Notes: a model not told the origin generated them from the letters alone. DNA of 41,043 nucleotides from Promethearchaeota archaeon (GCA_016930515.1 JAFGGO010000119.1:1-41043); one strand, 5' to 3'; counted from the first letter of the stretch, positions 26,020 through 34,869 are shown. Program-made: numbers and translations.

Positions 26020-26378
26020 GTTATCATTAGTTATTCATATTATACTATCTGCAAAAAGAATAAAAATATTATAGCTCAAGTTGTTATCTATTATACTTTC
26101 TTTTTGTATGAAATGATTATAAAATATTAATGGGAATTTCTAAACGAATCATCAAAAAAGTTTAAGTCTAACCTATTTGATTTTAACATGAGGTTCCCGA
26201 GGCTATATTGGCTATATTGTTTTAGCGCGAATAATATGGTTAAATTGCAGTATTAAGAACAAGTTATGATAGAATCATAAAACTTTTAAAAAATAAACAA
26301 TATACATTAATATATACGGAACATATAGAATATAACTCTATCGATTGAATTTATTAATAAATATTTAGAAGATAAGAA
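26020..26378. other. Divergent intergenic region between the ABC exporter and HdrBC-glt clusters
   Basis: This 359-bp gap contains promoters for both directions. A tandem 9-bp direct repeat GGCTATATT lies at about 26201-26219, and several TATA-like runs (such as TTAATATATAC near 26306) lie closer to the rightward ATG at 26379. No ORF or RNA gene was recognised. Confidence 0.45.
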
Positions 26379-27707
26379 ATGACTCGGCAAGATATGGCAT
26401 TATTTCCTGGATGCATGATAAGCTACCGGCTTCCTTTCATCGAAGTTTCGGTAAGAAAAATATTAGACGAATTTGGAGTTAATTATGCAGAAAACAATAA
26501 GTTTTCGTGCTGTCCAGAACCAAACGGTATAAAAAATCTTGATGAAATGGCTTATTGCGTGACCGCTGCGAGAAATTTGGCTCTTGCCGAAGAAAGCAAC
26601 AGGCACATCTTGACCCCTTGTAATGGATGTTTTGAAACATTAAAAGGAATCAGGAGTGAAATTAAAGTTGATGGGCATTTTAGAAAAACAATCAATTCAT
26701 ATCTTGAAAAAATAGATCTACAAGTTACGGGCAAATCGGATGTTATGCATTTCGTTGAGTTCATCCACAAGTTTGGCAAGGACAACATCAAAGAAAAGAT
26801 TCAATATCCACTTAACTCTTTGAGAGTTGCGGTTCATTACGGGTGTCATTTTTTAAGACCCAGCAATAAAATCCAGATGGACGATCCTATGGAGCCTCAC
26901 ATCTTTGATAAGTTGATTGAAGACTTGGGCGCCACCAGCGTGGATTATGTTTATAAGATGGATTGTTGCGGCGGCAGTCTTGCCAGAGCAGATAATCCTG
27001 ATTCTGCCTTAGAAATGATACAGAACAAGCTAGAGAGTATGAAGGGCGCAAACATAGATGTAATCGTTGTTGGTTGCCCGCAATGCTTCATACAATTCGA
27101 TCACCTACAGCAGGATTTAAAAAAGATTGATTACATTTACGATATTCCCGTATTGTATTATTCAGAATTGTTATGCATTGCTTTAGGTATTGAAATACGA
27201 GATATCATCAAGAGATATCACAGGACGCCCGTGGATTCGATATTTCAAAAAATCGATGAGGTTCATATCAAGCAAGAAAAAATAAAAGAATATTTTGACC
27301 TAAAATTCCTCAACGATTGCTATTCCTGTGGCGCATGCAATAACGATTGTCCTGTTGCAAAAATAACAAATTTCAATCCGAAAGAAATCTTGGGAAAGTT
27401 ACTCGAGGGAAAGCTAGAAGAAGTGCTCGAAGATCCATCAATATGGATGTGTCTTGATTGTTATGTTTGTTACGAGCTATGTCCGATGAAAACGGGTTTG
27501 GTTGATGTTTTTACTACTCTCAGAAATCTAGCAAGCGAAAAAGGAAAGGTTTCTCATGGTTTTGCCACTGAATATGAATCATTTGAAAAAACGGGTACGG
27601 TTGCCCTGTATTCAAAGGCAGCTCGAACAAGAGTTGGCTTGGAATCTGCTAAACCCGAACTGAAGGATTTAAAAAAATTATTAAAAATAATTAAGGAAGA
27701 AAAATAA
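26379..27707 (+). CDS. Heterodisulfide reductase HdrB-HdrC fusion protein (HdrD-like)
   Basis: The 442-residue protein joins two Hdr modules. Residues 1-290 are HdrB, with two CCG domains: C12, C44-C45, C81/C84, and C156, C196-C197, C233/C236. These bind noncubane [4Fe-4S] clusters that reduce disulfides. Residues 310-370 are HdrC, with two cubane sites: C314/317/320/324 and C358/361/364/368. In methanogen HdrD the order is HdrC then HdrB; here it is reversed. No HdrA or membrane HdrE is nearby. The gene is 28 nt upstream of the glutamate synthase genes on the same strand, so it may be their redox partner or simply co-expressed. The natural disulfide or other electron acceptor is unknown. Confidence 0.9.
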   Translation: MTRQDMALFPGCMISYRLPFIEVSVRKILDEFGVNYAENNKFSCCPEPNGIKNLDEMAYCVTAARNLALAEESNRHILTPCNGCFETLKGIRSEIKVDGHFRKTINSYLEKIDLQVTGKSDVMHFVEFIHKFGKDNIKEKIQYPLNSLRVAVHYGCHFLRPSNKIQMDDPMEPHIFDKLIEDLGATSVDYVYKMDCCGGSLARADNPDSALEMIQNKLESMKGANIDVIVVGCPQCFIQFDHLQQDLKKIDYIYDIPVLYYSELLCIALGIEIRDIIKRYHRTPVDSIFQKIDEVHIKQEKIKEYFDLKFLNDCYSCGACNNDCPVAKITNFNPKEILGKLLEGKLEEVLEDPSIWMCLDCYVCYELCPMKTGLVDVFTTLRNLASEKGKVSHGFATEYESFEKTGTVALYSKAARTRVGLESAKPELKDLKKLLKIIKEEK

Positions 27708-27735
27708 CATTAAGAGGAAAAGAGGATAAAAAAGA

Positions 27736-28929
27736 ATGCGATGGAAAAATTACACGTCCTTACCGGAAGAATTTCGAAATCATAGAGTGTTTGACGGGTG
27801 TGGAATTTCTGGATTTATCAATATAGACGGTAAAAAAGAAGATGGTAGGAAAATTACCAACATGTTAACCATCTTAAACGATCGTGAAAATGGATTGGGT
27901 GCCGGATACGCCGCATACGGAATATATCCACAATATAAGGACCATTATGCTCTTCACTTTTTATTCGACAACGAGGCGAGCAAGCTTAAAGTCATCAACT
28001 ACTTATCAGATGTGGGATTTATCATACAATCAGAATCGATTCCAACGAAAATACCCCCGAATGTGGACAACCCCCCAATTACTTGGAGGGTATTTTTCGA
28101 TCCTAAAGAAAAGAAAAACATTTCTGACGATGAACAGGTCGTTCAATTGGTCATGAATATCAACCAAAATTTTGAAGGTGCTTTTGTCATGTCGTCAGGA
28201 AAGGATATGGGCGTGTTCAAGGGAAACGGATGGTCCCGCGAGATTGCCGAATTCTATATGATTAAAGATTATAAAGCATATATGTGGTTAGCGCATTCCA
28301 GATTTCCGACTAATACTCCAGGATGGTGGGGGGGTGCTCATCCGTTCAATCTACTTAACACGTCCGTAGTTCATAACGGTGAAATTACCTCTTACGGCAC
28401 GAACATGAGATATTTAGAATCGTTCGGATACAAGTGTACGCTCCACACCGATACGGAAGTCATTGCCTACCTGGTTGATTTATTATGTAGAAAACACAAT
28501 ATTCCCATCGAGATCGCCAGCTTGGCCTTAGCTCCACCCTTATTTAACGAAATTGATCGCCTTAATAAAAACCAAGCACTTGCTCTCAAACATATTAGGG
28601 CTACCTATCGATCCGCAATGTTGAATGGTCCCTTTTCCATAGTTGTTGGTTTTGCAGATCCTATACCCACGATGATTGGACTTACGGATCGCAAGAAATT
28701 GAGACCCTTGGTTGCTGGCGTTTCTAAAGATGAAAATACTGTTTATATGAGCAGCGAAGAAGCTTCTTTCAAGAGGATGATGATTAACCCGAACATCGAT
28801 TTCTCTCTGAAAGAAATCTGGCACCCAAAAAGTGGCACGGCGATAATTGCAAGCCTAGATCAAGGTTTAATGAGAAATGGTCTTGAAAAACCATTGGAAA
28901 AAATAAAACTCACAGTAACAGGAGCCTGA
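27736..28929 (+). CDS. Glutamate synthase glutaminase subunit (class II amidotransferase)
   Basis: This 397-residue protein matches the N-terminal amidotransferase part of GltB that archaea encode separately. It hydrolyses glutamine and passes ammonia to the synthase subunit. The class II nucleophile must be an N-terminal Cys. Here it is C22 in FDGCGISGF, so a 21-residue propeptide would be removed. Other Ntn motifs are WLAHSRFPTNTPG, AHPFNLLNTSVVHNGEI and THTDTE-like LHTDTEVIAYL. It begins the three-gene glt set, 7 nt before the next gene and 28 nt after the HdrBC fusion. Archaeal split GltB systems typically use ferredoxin rather than NADPH. Confidence 0.9.
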   Translation: MRWKNYTSLPEEFRNHRVFDGCGISGFINIDGKKEDGRKITNMLTILNDRENGLGAGYAAYGIYPQYKDHYALHFLFDNEASKLKVINYLSDVGFIIQSESIPTKIPPNVDNPPITWRVFFDPKEKKNISDDEQVVQLVMNINQNFEGAFVMSSGKDMGVFKGNGWSREIAEFYMIKDYKAYMWLAHSRFPTNTPGWWGGAHPFNLLNTSVVHNGEITSYGTNMRYLESFGYKCTLHTDTEVIAYLVDLLCRKHNIPIEIASLALAPPLFNEIDRLNKNQALALKHIRATYRSAMLNGPFSIVVGFADPIPTMIGLTDRKKLRPLVAGVSKDENTVYMSSEEASFKRMMINPNIDFSLKEIWHPKSGTAIIASLDQGLMRNGLEKPLEKIKLTVTGA

Positions 28930-28936
28930 AAGAAAA

Positions 28937-30457
28937 ATGTCAATAAGTCACTCAACACCATCCTATTTTAAAGTTCAAGTAGATCGAGAATATTGCAAGA
29001 AGTGTAAGCGATGCACCAATCATTGTTCCTACGGCGCCTTGTCGTTTAACGGAGAAAGGATCATCGCAGATAATTCAAAATGCGTTTCTTGTCAAAGATG
29101 CGTGGTCATGTGTCCTGCGGATGCGATTCATGTTGTTAAAAACGAGTCGTTTTTACCACCACACGGCAACTATGATCGAAGGATCAGGAACATCATTTGG
29201 GCCCAATCCGGAAACGGAGGCGTCCTTCTTAGCGCAACGGGTAATGATAGGCCCATACGGTCGATCTTTGACGACTTACTGCTCGATGCTTGCCAAGTGA
29301 CCAATCCCTCCATCGATCCCTTGAGAGAGTCGATAGAAACCAAGATCTTTTTCGGGAGAAAACCCTCGAGAATAGACTTTCAGAGGAGCAAGATTGATCC
29401 AAGCGAAATTTCCCTCAAAACGGAGTTCATGCCCAATTTCGAAATTGACATGCCGATAATGGTCGGGCATATGAGCTTGGGATCAATAAGCTATAACGCC
29501 GTGATGGCAATATACCAGGCCTGCAAAGAACTAAACATTCTTGCTGGTTCAGGAGAAGGTGGACTACACAAAGATTTTTACGAATACGGTTCGAACATAA
29601 TTACAGAGGTTGCTTCGGGAAGGTTTGGAGTCGATATTAATTATCTTCATAACGCTGCGGGGATTGAGATTAAAATAGGTCAAGGCGCCAAACCAGGACA
29701 TGGGGGACATCTTCCGGGAGAGAAAGTAAACTCCTTGATTTCTCAAACAAGGATGATTCCCAATGGGAGCGACGCATTGTCTCCATATCCACATCACGAT
29801 ATATATTCAATTGAAGACTTGGCACAGCTCATTGCCGCCCTGAAAGAAGCAACGAGATACAAAGTTCCTATCGGGGTGAAAATCGCTGCGGTCCACAACT
29901 CTGCACCCATAGCGGTTGGTATCGTGAGGGGTGGAGCCGATTTCATTACTCTCGACGGATTTCGGGGTGGTACGGGCGCAGCCCCAAGAATCATAAGGGA
30001 CCACGCAGGAATACCGATTGAATTGGCAATAGCCTCGGTTGACGAACGATTGCGCCAGGAAAATCTTAGAGACGAGGTAACTCTCGTAGCAGGAGGATCC
30101 ATACGATACTCAGCAGACTTGATTAAAGCAATTGCTTTAGGAGCCGATGTTGCGATGTGTAGCATGCCTGTTTTGATTGCTATGGGGTGTCGGGTGTGTC
30201 AACAGTGCTTTAGAGGGCTATGTTCGTGGGGTATCGCCACGCAACAGGAGTACTTGGTAAAAAGATTAGACATTGATGTGGCGCGAAACCGAATCATCAA
30301 TTTATTCCATTCCTGGAACGAAGAGCTCAAGGAAGTCTTAGGGGCAATGGGGATAGATTCGGTGGAATCCTTGCGGTCAAATCGCGATAGATTGAGATAC
30401 ATCGGTCCAAATCCTAAAATCGCAGATATTTTAGGTGTAAAACACGCAGGTGAGTGA
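28937..30457 (+). CDS. gltB: Glutamate synthase FMN/iron-sulfur subunit with ferredoxin domain
   Basis: The 506-residue catalytic subunit of archaeal glutamate synthase makes glutamate from 2-oxoglutarate and ammonia. Residues 15-62 are a two-[4Fe-4S] ferredoxin domain (C20/23/26/30 and C49/52/55/59). Residues about 90-500 are the FMN-binding GOGAT barrel, with GSGEGGLHKD, GQGAKPGHGGHLPG, SPYPHHDIYSIEDL and GFRGGTGAAP. The [3Fe-4S] ligands keep the GltB spacing C-x5-C-x4-C (about C418, C424, C429). The fused ferredoxin domain suggests electrons arrive from an iron-sulfur donor. No GltD/NADPH subunit is present, and the neighbouring HdrBC protein is a candidate partner. Confidence 0.93.
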   Translation: MSISHSTPSYFKVQVDREYCKKCKRCTNHCSYGALSFNGERIIADNSKCVSCQRCVVMCPADAIHVVKNESFLPPHGNYDRRIRNIIWAQSGNGGVLLSATGNDRPIRSIFDDLLLDACQVTNPSIDPLRESIETKIFFGRKPSRIDFQRSKIDPSEISLKTEFMPNFEIDMPIMVGHMSLGSISYNAVMAIYQACKELNILAGSGEGGLHKDFYEYGSNIITEVASGRFGVDINYLHNAAGIEIKIGQGAKPGHGGHLPGEKVNSLISQTRMIPNGSDALSPYPHHDIYSIEDLAQLIAALKEATRYKVPIGVKIAAVHNSAPIAVGIVRGGADFITLDGFRGGTGAAPRIIRDHAGIPIELAIASVDERLRQENLRDEVTLVAGGSIRYSADLIKAIALGADVAMCSMPVLIAMGCRVCQQCFRGLCSWGIATQQEYLVKRLDIDVARNRIINLFHSWNEELKEVLGAMGIDSVESLRSNRDRLRYIGPNPKIADILGVKHAGE

Positions 30458-30488
30458 TTCATAAATAATATTTAAATAGGTGAGAAAC

Positions 30489-31283
30489 ATGGTTGAAGAA
30501 AATATAATAGAAATTAGTGCTGCTCCAAACAATAGGCCCCTTAATTATAGGAGATTAAACGAAGAAGTACACGAGGCGATAAAGTCAAATCCAAAAAAAA
30601 TCGTTATTAACGACGCTTGCGGTCAGAGATTCATAGCAGCTTCGCTTCAGGGGGATCTCGAACTAGTGATAAACGGGCTTCCAGGTAACGACTTGGGAAT
30701 CTTTATGGACGGTCCCAAGATCGTGGTACATGGAAATTGCGAGGATCAAGCAGGAAATACGATGAATGATGGTGAAATCATCGTTCATGGCGAAGGAGGG
30801 GATGTTATCGGATTATCTGCAAGAGGAGGAAAGATTTATGTGAAGAAAGATGTGGGCTATAGAGTCGGAATTCACATCAAAGAATACGAGCATAAGTTTC
30901 CCGTTATTGTCATAGGTGGAACAGCCAAGGACTTCCTCGGCGAATACATGGCTGGAGGCTTGATCGTTGCTCTTGGACTAAAATTTGAAAACGGAAATGT
31001 GGTCGAAAACGATCACCCAATATGCGGAAGCGAATTAGGCACGGGAATACATCGAGGTAAAATCGTCTTAAGAACCGATGAGGCTCTCGAAGATAGGTTG
31101 GGTATAGGTGCAAAAATATTCGATATCACGGAACAAGAAAGAGCTGAAATAACCCCTTTCATCGACGAATTTTGCGAAATATTCAACATTCCAAAAGAAA
31201 TCGTTTATAATAAACCTTTCAAAGTAATAAAACCCATATCGAAACGTCCATTTGGGGGAAATTACTGCGGTCAAATAGTATGA
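30489..31283 (+). CDS. Glutamate synthase GXGXG (structural) subunit
   Basis: This protein of about 264 residues forms the right-handed beta-helix (GXGXG domain) that in bacterial GltB lies C-terminal to the synthase. Its repeats show as GLPGNDLGIFMDGPKI, DGEIIVHGEGGDVIG, GGKIYVKKDVGYRVGIH and EYMAGGLIVALGL. I chose ATG 30489 because AGGTGA (30478-30483) lies 5 nt upstream; a GTG at 30480 is in frame but overlaps that ribosome site. It completes the HdrBC-gltB1-gltB2-gltB3 cluster, 31 nt after the synthase gene. It helps hold the domain interface rather than catalyse. Confidence 0.88.
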   Translation: MVEENIIEISAAPNNRPLNYRRLNEEVHEAIKSNPKKIVINDACGQRFIAASLQGDLELVINGLPGNDLGIFMDGPKIVVHGNCEDQAGNTMNDGEIIVHGEGGDVIGLSARGGKIYVKKDVGYRVGIHIKEYEHKFPVIVIGGTAKDFLGEYMAGGLIVALGLKFENGNVVENDHPICGSELGTGIHRGKIVLRTDEALEDRLGIGAKIFDITEQERAEITPFIDEFCEIFNIPKEIVYNKPFKVIKPISKRPFGGNYCGQIV

Positions 31284-31323
31284 ATCTTAAAATTCTTTCT
31301 TTTTATGTCTTTGATTAAATTAA

Positions 31324-32049
31324 ATGTTTCAAATGAAAATTAATGAAATAATCCTCATCTTAAAAAATATTTCTCACGAAGGACCGGGATTAATTGCAGA
31401 GGTTTTCAAGAAAGAAAAAATAGCTTACCATGTTATCAATCTTTCCGAAAACATCGACTTACCCAAGATCGACTCATATCGCCTCGTTATCGTTATGGGA
31501 GGACCAGATAGCGCTAACGACAATACAGTATAGATTATAAAAGAAACAGAATTCTTGAAAGAAGCGTTCAGGTCTGGAATTCCCCTTTTTGGTGTTTGCC
31601 TTAGCATGCAACTTATTGCTAAAATTGCCAGTGGGAGGATTCGTAAAAGTCCAGTGAGAGAAATTGGTTTTAAAAAAGGAAGAGCGTGGTATGAAATAAT
31701 CTTAACTCCTGATGGAAGAGAAGACCCTTTATTCAAAGGCTTACCAGACAAGTTTCCCGTTTTTCAACTTCCCGGAGAAACGGCAGAATTAAGTTCAAAT
31801 ATAAAACTTTTAGGAAAGGGCGAAATTTGTTTAGTTCAAGCAATTAAAATAGAACCAAACAATTACGGGACCCAATATCATTTTGCACTAACAAACGAAT
31901 TACTTGAAGAATGGATTGAAAAGGCTCCAGAATTGAACTTGATGCGTTCTGATGATTTGAGAGAACAATATCTCGTGGTGAAATCAAAAATGCGTGAGAT
32001 TGGGACTCGATTCTTTAAAAATTTATTAGTTCAGTTGGAAATTCTTTAA
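31324..32049 (+). pseudogene. Class I glutamine amidotransferase split by an in-frame TAG
   Basis: An ATG at 31324 opens a GMP-synthase-like class I amidotransferase: VIVMGGPDSANDN, then TAG at 31531-31533, then IIKETEFLKEAFRSGIPLFG with the nucleophile Cys in FGVCLSMQ, and the C-terminal QYHFALTNELLEEW where family members usually have QFHPE/F. The two halves together give 241 residues, normal for the family, and the surrounding frame is intact. Either the gene is inactivated by one nonsense change or the TAG is read through. It lies 40 nt after the glt cluster and could have been its last gene. Substrate unknown; related proteins are general ammonia-donating or peptide-like hydrolases. Confidence 0.72.
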
Positions 32050-32123
32050 TACAAAATTTAATATATTAATTGTTAGTACTAGTAGTGCAATTAGTATTGC
32101 ATTTTAATTGGTACTTTCTTCTC

Positions 32124-32963
32124 ATGATACGGAAATTTCTTTTGATCGGGGAAGGTGGCATACTCTCTTACTATCTGAGCCAAGACGGAAACGAGATAGA
32201 CGGAGATCTATTGTCTGGCTTTTGCAGGGCTTTATATGATGTTTCTTTAGAGCTGACATTCCCCTTAAAAACGGTTGGATTCGAAAAAAACAAGATGATC
32301 GTCGAAAGCATTGAACACTCCGATAATAACACCCTTCTCGTCGCTATGATTTACGAAGAGCACCACATTGACGAGGCGATTAAAAACAAGATCCATTACA
32401 TTTACGACAGATTTTTTAAATTCCGTGATTTTAAGGATACTTCAAAAATTATCAAGGATAGAGATTTGGACCGGCGCATCCTTGATATCATAAACGATGT
32501 CCCATTAAAAGTCCTTGTTGATAAAAATATTGAGACGATCAAGGAAATTTTGGACCCAATCCTCTTGAAAAGAGAAAACAGCATCAATGCATACTCGATC
32601 ACGAGCTCTAATAACACCTTGCTGTATTCTAACGGTACCTATCAGCTCTCCAAGTACAGGCAAGAGTTAAGTGTGGAACAAATCATCACGGAATACCTCC
32701 TTTTCCTCAAGCAAGAAAAAATTCCTCACGGAGATAAGTTTATAGGTCTTGATCTTTCCGAAGGCCTCGATCTCGAAGATTATATCAACACGGGACAGAA
32801 AACACATGGTGTTGTAATCAATACAAGTATTAATTTGAAAGACGAACCCGATAATGAGCTTTTATTGTACTTTTTCGGTAAAAACACGCTCATGCGTTCG
32901 TGCGTGCTTGATATCGAGCATACATTGAGATATAAACTCGAAGAAATAGAAATTTCTCACTAA
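32124..32963 (+). CDS. Probable longin/roadblock-like double-domain protein
   Basis: I start at ATG 32124 (279 residues), because the frame upstream (from TTG 32070) is low-complexity and MIRKFLLIGEGGI begins a conserved-looking strand. Residues 1-105 show the pattern of longin/roadblock folds in archaeal GTPase partners: strand, turn with polar residues (LSQDGNEIDGDLLSGFCRAL), long helix, and paired strands (NKMIVESIEH, NTLLVAMIYEEH). Residues about 165-279 look like a second copy (NAYSITSSNNTLLYSNG, helix, THGVVINTSINL, CVLDIEHTLRYKLEE). Both domain calls are inferred from strand and helix pattern only. Its location convergent with a small GTPase supports a GTPase-associated role. Confidence 0.55.
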   Translation: MIRKFLLIGEGGILSYYLSQDGNEIDGDLLSGFCRALYDVSLELTFPLKTVGFEKNKMIVESIEHSDNNTLLVAMIYEEHHIDEAIKNKIHYIYDRFFKFRDFKDTSKIIKDRDLDRRILDIINDVPLKVLVDKNIETIKEILDPILLKRENSINAYSITSSNNTLLYSNGTYQLSKYRQELSVEQIITEYLLFLKQEKIPHGDKFIGLDLSEGLDLEDYINTGQKTHGVVINTSINLKDEPDNELLLYFFGKNTLMRSCVLDIEHTLRYKLEEIEISH

Positions 32964-33021
32964 AAAATATTTTTCCATGTTATAAACATTCATGATTGAT
33001 TTTTTTTCAAAATTTTATTAC

Positions 33022-33038
33022 GAACATTTAAAATGTTC
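33022..33038. promoter_or_regulatory. Inverted repeat GAACATTT-A-AAATGTTC
   Basis: This is an 8-bp perfect inverted repeat with a 1-nt centre, 59 bp after the longin-like gene. Related half-sites occur at about 33284 (GGAACATTTAAAT), 33424 (GAACATTTGAT) and 33609 (GTTCATTTAAATG). Together they look like a repeated operator or a small structured element. The function is unknown. Confidence 0.4.
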
Positions 33039-33344
33039 TCAATAATGGATTTAACATTTCACATTTCTACTAAAGGCATGTTTTTATTGCTCGGAATTTT
33101 TGTTCTTGTTTAACGACGATAACACAATATCAGAAACATCAAAATTAGTTATTTTTATCTCTAACAATTAAATTTTTTTCATATAACTAGTAGTCGTTCT
33201 AATACTCTTTATTTAAATCATCACCACCTTAAATAAAGATTTATAAAACGATGCTTTCGTATTGTTTCACGATCATTTTAAGGAACATTTAAATACTACT
33301 TCAAACCAATCGTAAAATAAAAAAAATTAATTAATCCGATTAAG

Positions 33345-33413
33345 ATGGAATACAAGAAAATTATACCCTTGATTATTGCAATAGTTGGGTTGCTTTTTTT
33401 CATATTATTATAA
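33345..33413 (+). CDS. Possible 22-residue single-TM microprotein
   Basis: ATG to TAA encodes MEYKKIIPLIIAIVGLLFFI followed by LL: a lysine-bearing start and one hydrophobic helix. It could be a real membrane micropeptide, but at this length and base composition chance is a strong alternative. Upstream TTTAAATAC-like sequence could be a promoter. There is no clear ribosome site. Confidence 0.2.
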   Translation: MEYKKIIPLIIAIVGLLFFILL

Positions 33414-33710
33414 ATCGTTACTATTTAAGAACATTTGATAGTGATTATTTAAATAAGGGCAGTACAATAAGCCCTTTAAGCAATATTTTAAGTTAATTTT
33501 AATTTTTGAGAATTAATTTTACATCAAAACCTTATTATCTCCAATAAATTTCCGCATTACCACTCTATATAAAAATTTGTATTAAATAAAAAATTCACTC
33601 CCTAAGCGTTCATTTAAATGTGGATTAAATTTTTATTTCAATGATTTATAATTCTGAAATAAGCGATAATTTATTTTGAATATTAGAAAATAAGCGTTAT
33701 TTTTTAACTT

Positions 33711-34235
33711 TTAGATAAGACCCGCCTTTTGCATCATTATCTTCGTGATGGCACTAAAGATTTCTTCAACATTTTCTCCCGTCTTTGAGGAACATTCTAT
33801 ATAGCCCAATAAACCGTTAGAACGAGCTATATCTAGAGCATCTTCTGCGTCGACTTCACGATTTTCGTAAAGGTCTATTTTCGTCCCAACCATCAAGATG
33901 GGTGCCCATAAATCGTGATCCTTGTTTTGGAAAAACGACAACCAATCCTTGATCTTTTTTAAGCTATTAGTGTCGGTGATGTCAAACATATAGATTCCCC
34001 CCTTAGCGTCTTGAACAAAGCTCGGAAACAGTACTTTGTAATGCTCCTCGCCCGCAAAGTCCCATATCTGCAATCCCACGCTTTTTCCCTCTTGCTCGAA
34101 GTACTTCACGGCCAAGTCAGCTCCTATGGTTGTTTTTGTGTTCTCTTCAAACACGCCCGTGAGGTATTTGCGTGTAAAAGTCGTTTTTCCGACTCCTGAA
34201 TCTCCAAAAATGCATAATTTAAACTTATTAGTCAA
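33711..34235 (-). CDS. Ras/Rab-superfamily small GTPase
   Basis: This 174-residue protein has all five G motifs: G1 GDSGVGKTT (11-19), G2 TTIGAD with Thr36, G3 WDFAGEE (59-65), G4 GTKIDL and G5 ECSSKTG. It binds and hydrolyses GTP as a molecular switch. The G3 box carries Glu where Ras/Rab usually has Gln61. There is no C-terminal Cys, so no prenyl anchor. It is most like the Rab/Ras-type GTPases expanded in Asgard archaea. It converges with the longin-like gene and diverges from the zinc-ribbon gene. Its G1-to-switch-I spacing (18 residues) is the reference used for the interrupted GTPase at 12556. Effectors unknown. Confidence 0.93.
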   Translation of the reverse strand: MTNKFKLCIFGDSGVGKTTFTRKYLTGVFEENTKTTIGADLAVKYFEQEGKSVGLQIWDFAGEEHYKVLFPSFVQDAKGGIYMFDITDTNSLKKIKDWLSFFQNKDHDLWAPILMVGTKIDLYENREVDAEDALDIARSNGLLGYIECSSKTGENVEEIFSAITKIMMQKAGLI

Positions 34236-34298
34236 GTTCTTCCATCACCTGAAAAATGAAAAAAAATATTTTCTTACAATAATATTGACAATAATTAA

Positions 34299-34308
34299 CT
34301 TATATAAA
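34299..34308 (-). promoter_or_regulatory. TATA box of the small GTPase
   Basis: On the minus strand TTTATATAAG lies about 64 nt upstream of the GTPase start at 34235. Confidence 0.4.
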
Positions 34309-34360
34309 TTGTTGCTAGTTTTGGAATTCCTTGTATTTTATTCGTGTTAAAGTCCGATTA

Positions 34361-34370
34361 TTTATATATT
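34361..34370 (+). promoter_or_regulatory. TATA box of the zinc-ribbon membrane protein
   Basis: TTTATATATT lies about 56-62 nt before the candidate starts at 34426 and 34432. Confidence 0.4.
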
Positions 34371-34425
34371 TGTTTTTGGAAAATCGTTCTTTATCTAATT
34401 TGTTACTAAATTAAAAAGCTCTTTA

Positions 34426-34824
34426 TTGAAGGTGATATTTATCGCAGCAAACGAAGATCCCACTCCGTGCTTTATTGTTGTGGGGATTATAATGATAGTT
34501 TTTGATGTGATTATCATCAATAGCGAATTTATTATATATATAGGAGGCGTGTTCGTATTCTTGGGTATCGTCTCAGCAATGGCAACAAACAATAAGAGAC
34601 AACCACTAAAGACCCAAAATGCAAGTTCTCAACAACAAATTCAAGCTCAAGATCAATCCTTTATTCAACCTCTTTCTAGATCTGTCCAACAAGTAATTTA
34701 CCCTAAAACGGAAGAGAAAATAAATCCTATTGTTCATCAAAATAAGTTATACGATTTTTGCCCGTATTGTGGGAACAGAACATTATTGGATACATGTCCA
34801 GAATGCGGTCAAGAAATTGACTAA
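34426..34824 (+). CDS. Small membrane protein with C-terminal zinc ribbon
   Basis: From TTG 34426 the protein has 132 residues; GTG at 34432 is an equally good start. Two TM helices lie at about 15-30 and 34-51 (CFIVVGIIMIVFDVI, FIIYIGGVFVFLGIV), followed by a Gln-rich flexible linker (60-95). A rubredoxin-type zinc ribbon closes it at about 112-129: CPYC, then CPEC 11 residues later. Short TM-plus-zinc-ribbon proteins are frequent in archaea and usually lack an assigned role; the ribbon should face the cytoplasm for protein or nucleic acid contact. It is divergent from the small GTPase gene, 190 bp away. Confidence 0.7.
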   Translation: MKVIFIAANEDPTPCFIVVGIIMIVFDVIIINSEFIIYIGGVFVFLGIVSAMATNNKRQPLKTQNASSQQQIQAQDQSFIQPLSRSVQQVIYPKTEEKINPIVHQNKLYDFCPYCGNRTLLDTCPECGQEID

Positions 34825-34869
34825 AGATATTATATTTTTTCAATTATTAAAAAAAAAGATTTATGTAAG

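Larger units (their letters stand above)
32964..33710. other. Long AT-rich intergenic region between convergent genes
   Basis: This 747-bp gap, long for two convergent genes that need no promoter here, holds repeated AACATTTAAA-like motifs and one inverted repeat. It also has a 22-codon frame at 33345-33413 and several TTTAAATAA stretches. No tRNA or larger ORF was seen. A small RNA gene or a lost gene is possible. Confidence 0.45.

Noticed and set aside
26201..26219. Tandem repeat GGCTATATT as start of a CRISPR or mobile-element end
   Set aside because: There are only two short copies, without spacers, terminal inverted repeats or a transposase.
29794..30165. Antisense frames across the glutamate synthase gene
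   Set aside because: They lie opposite highly conserved GOGAT motifs and have no recognisable content of their own.
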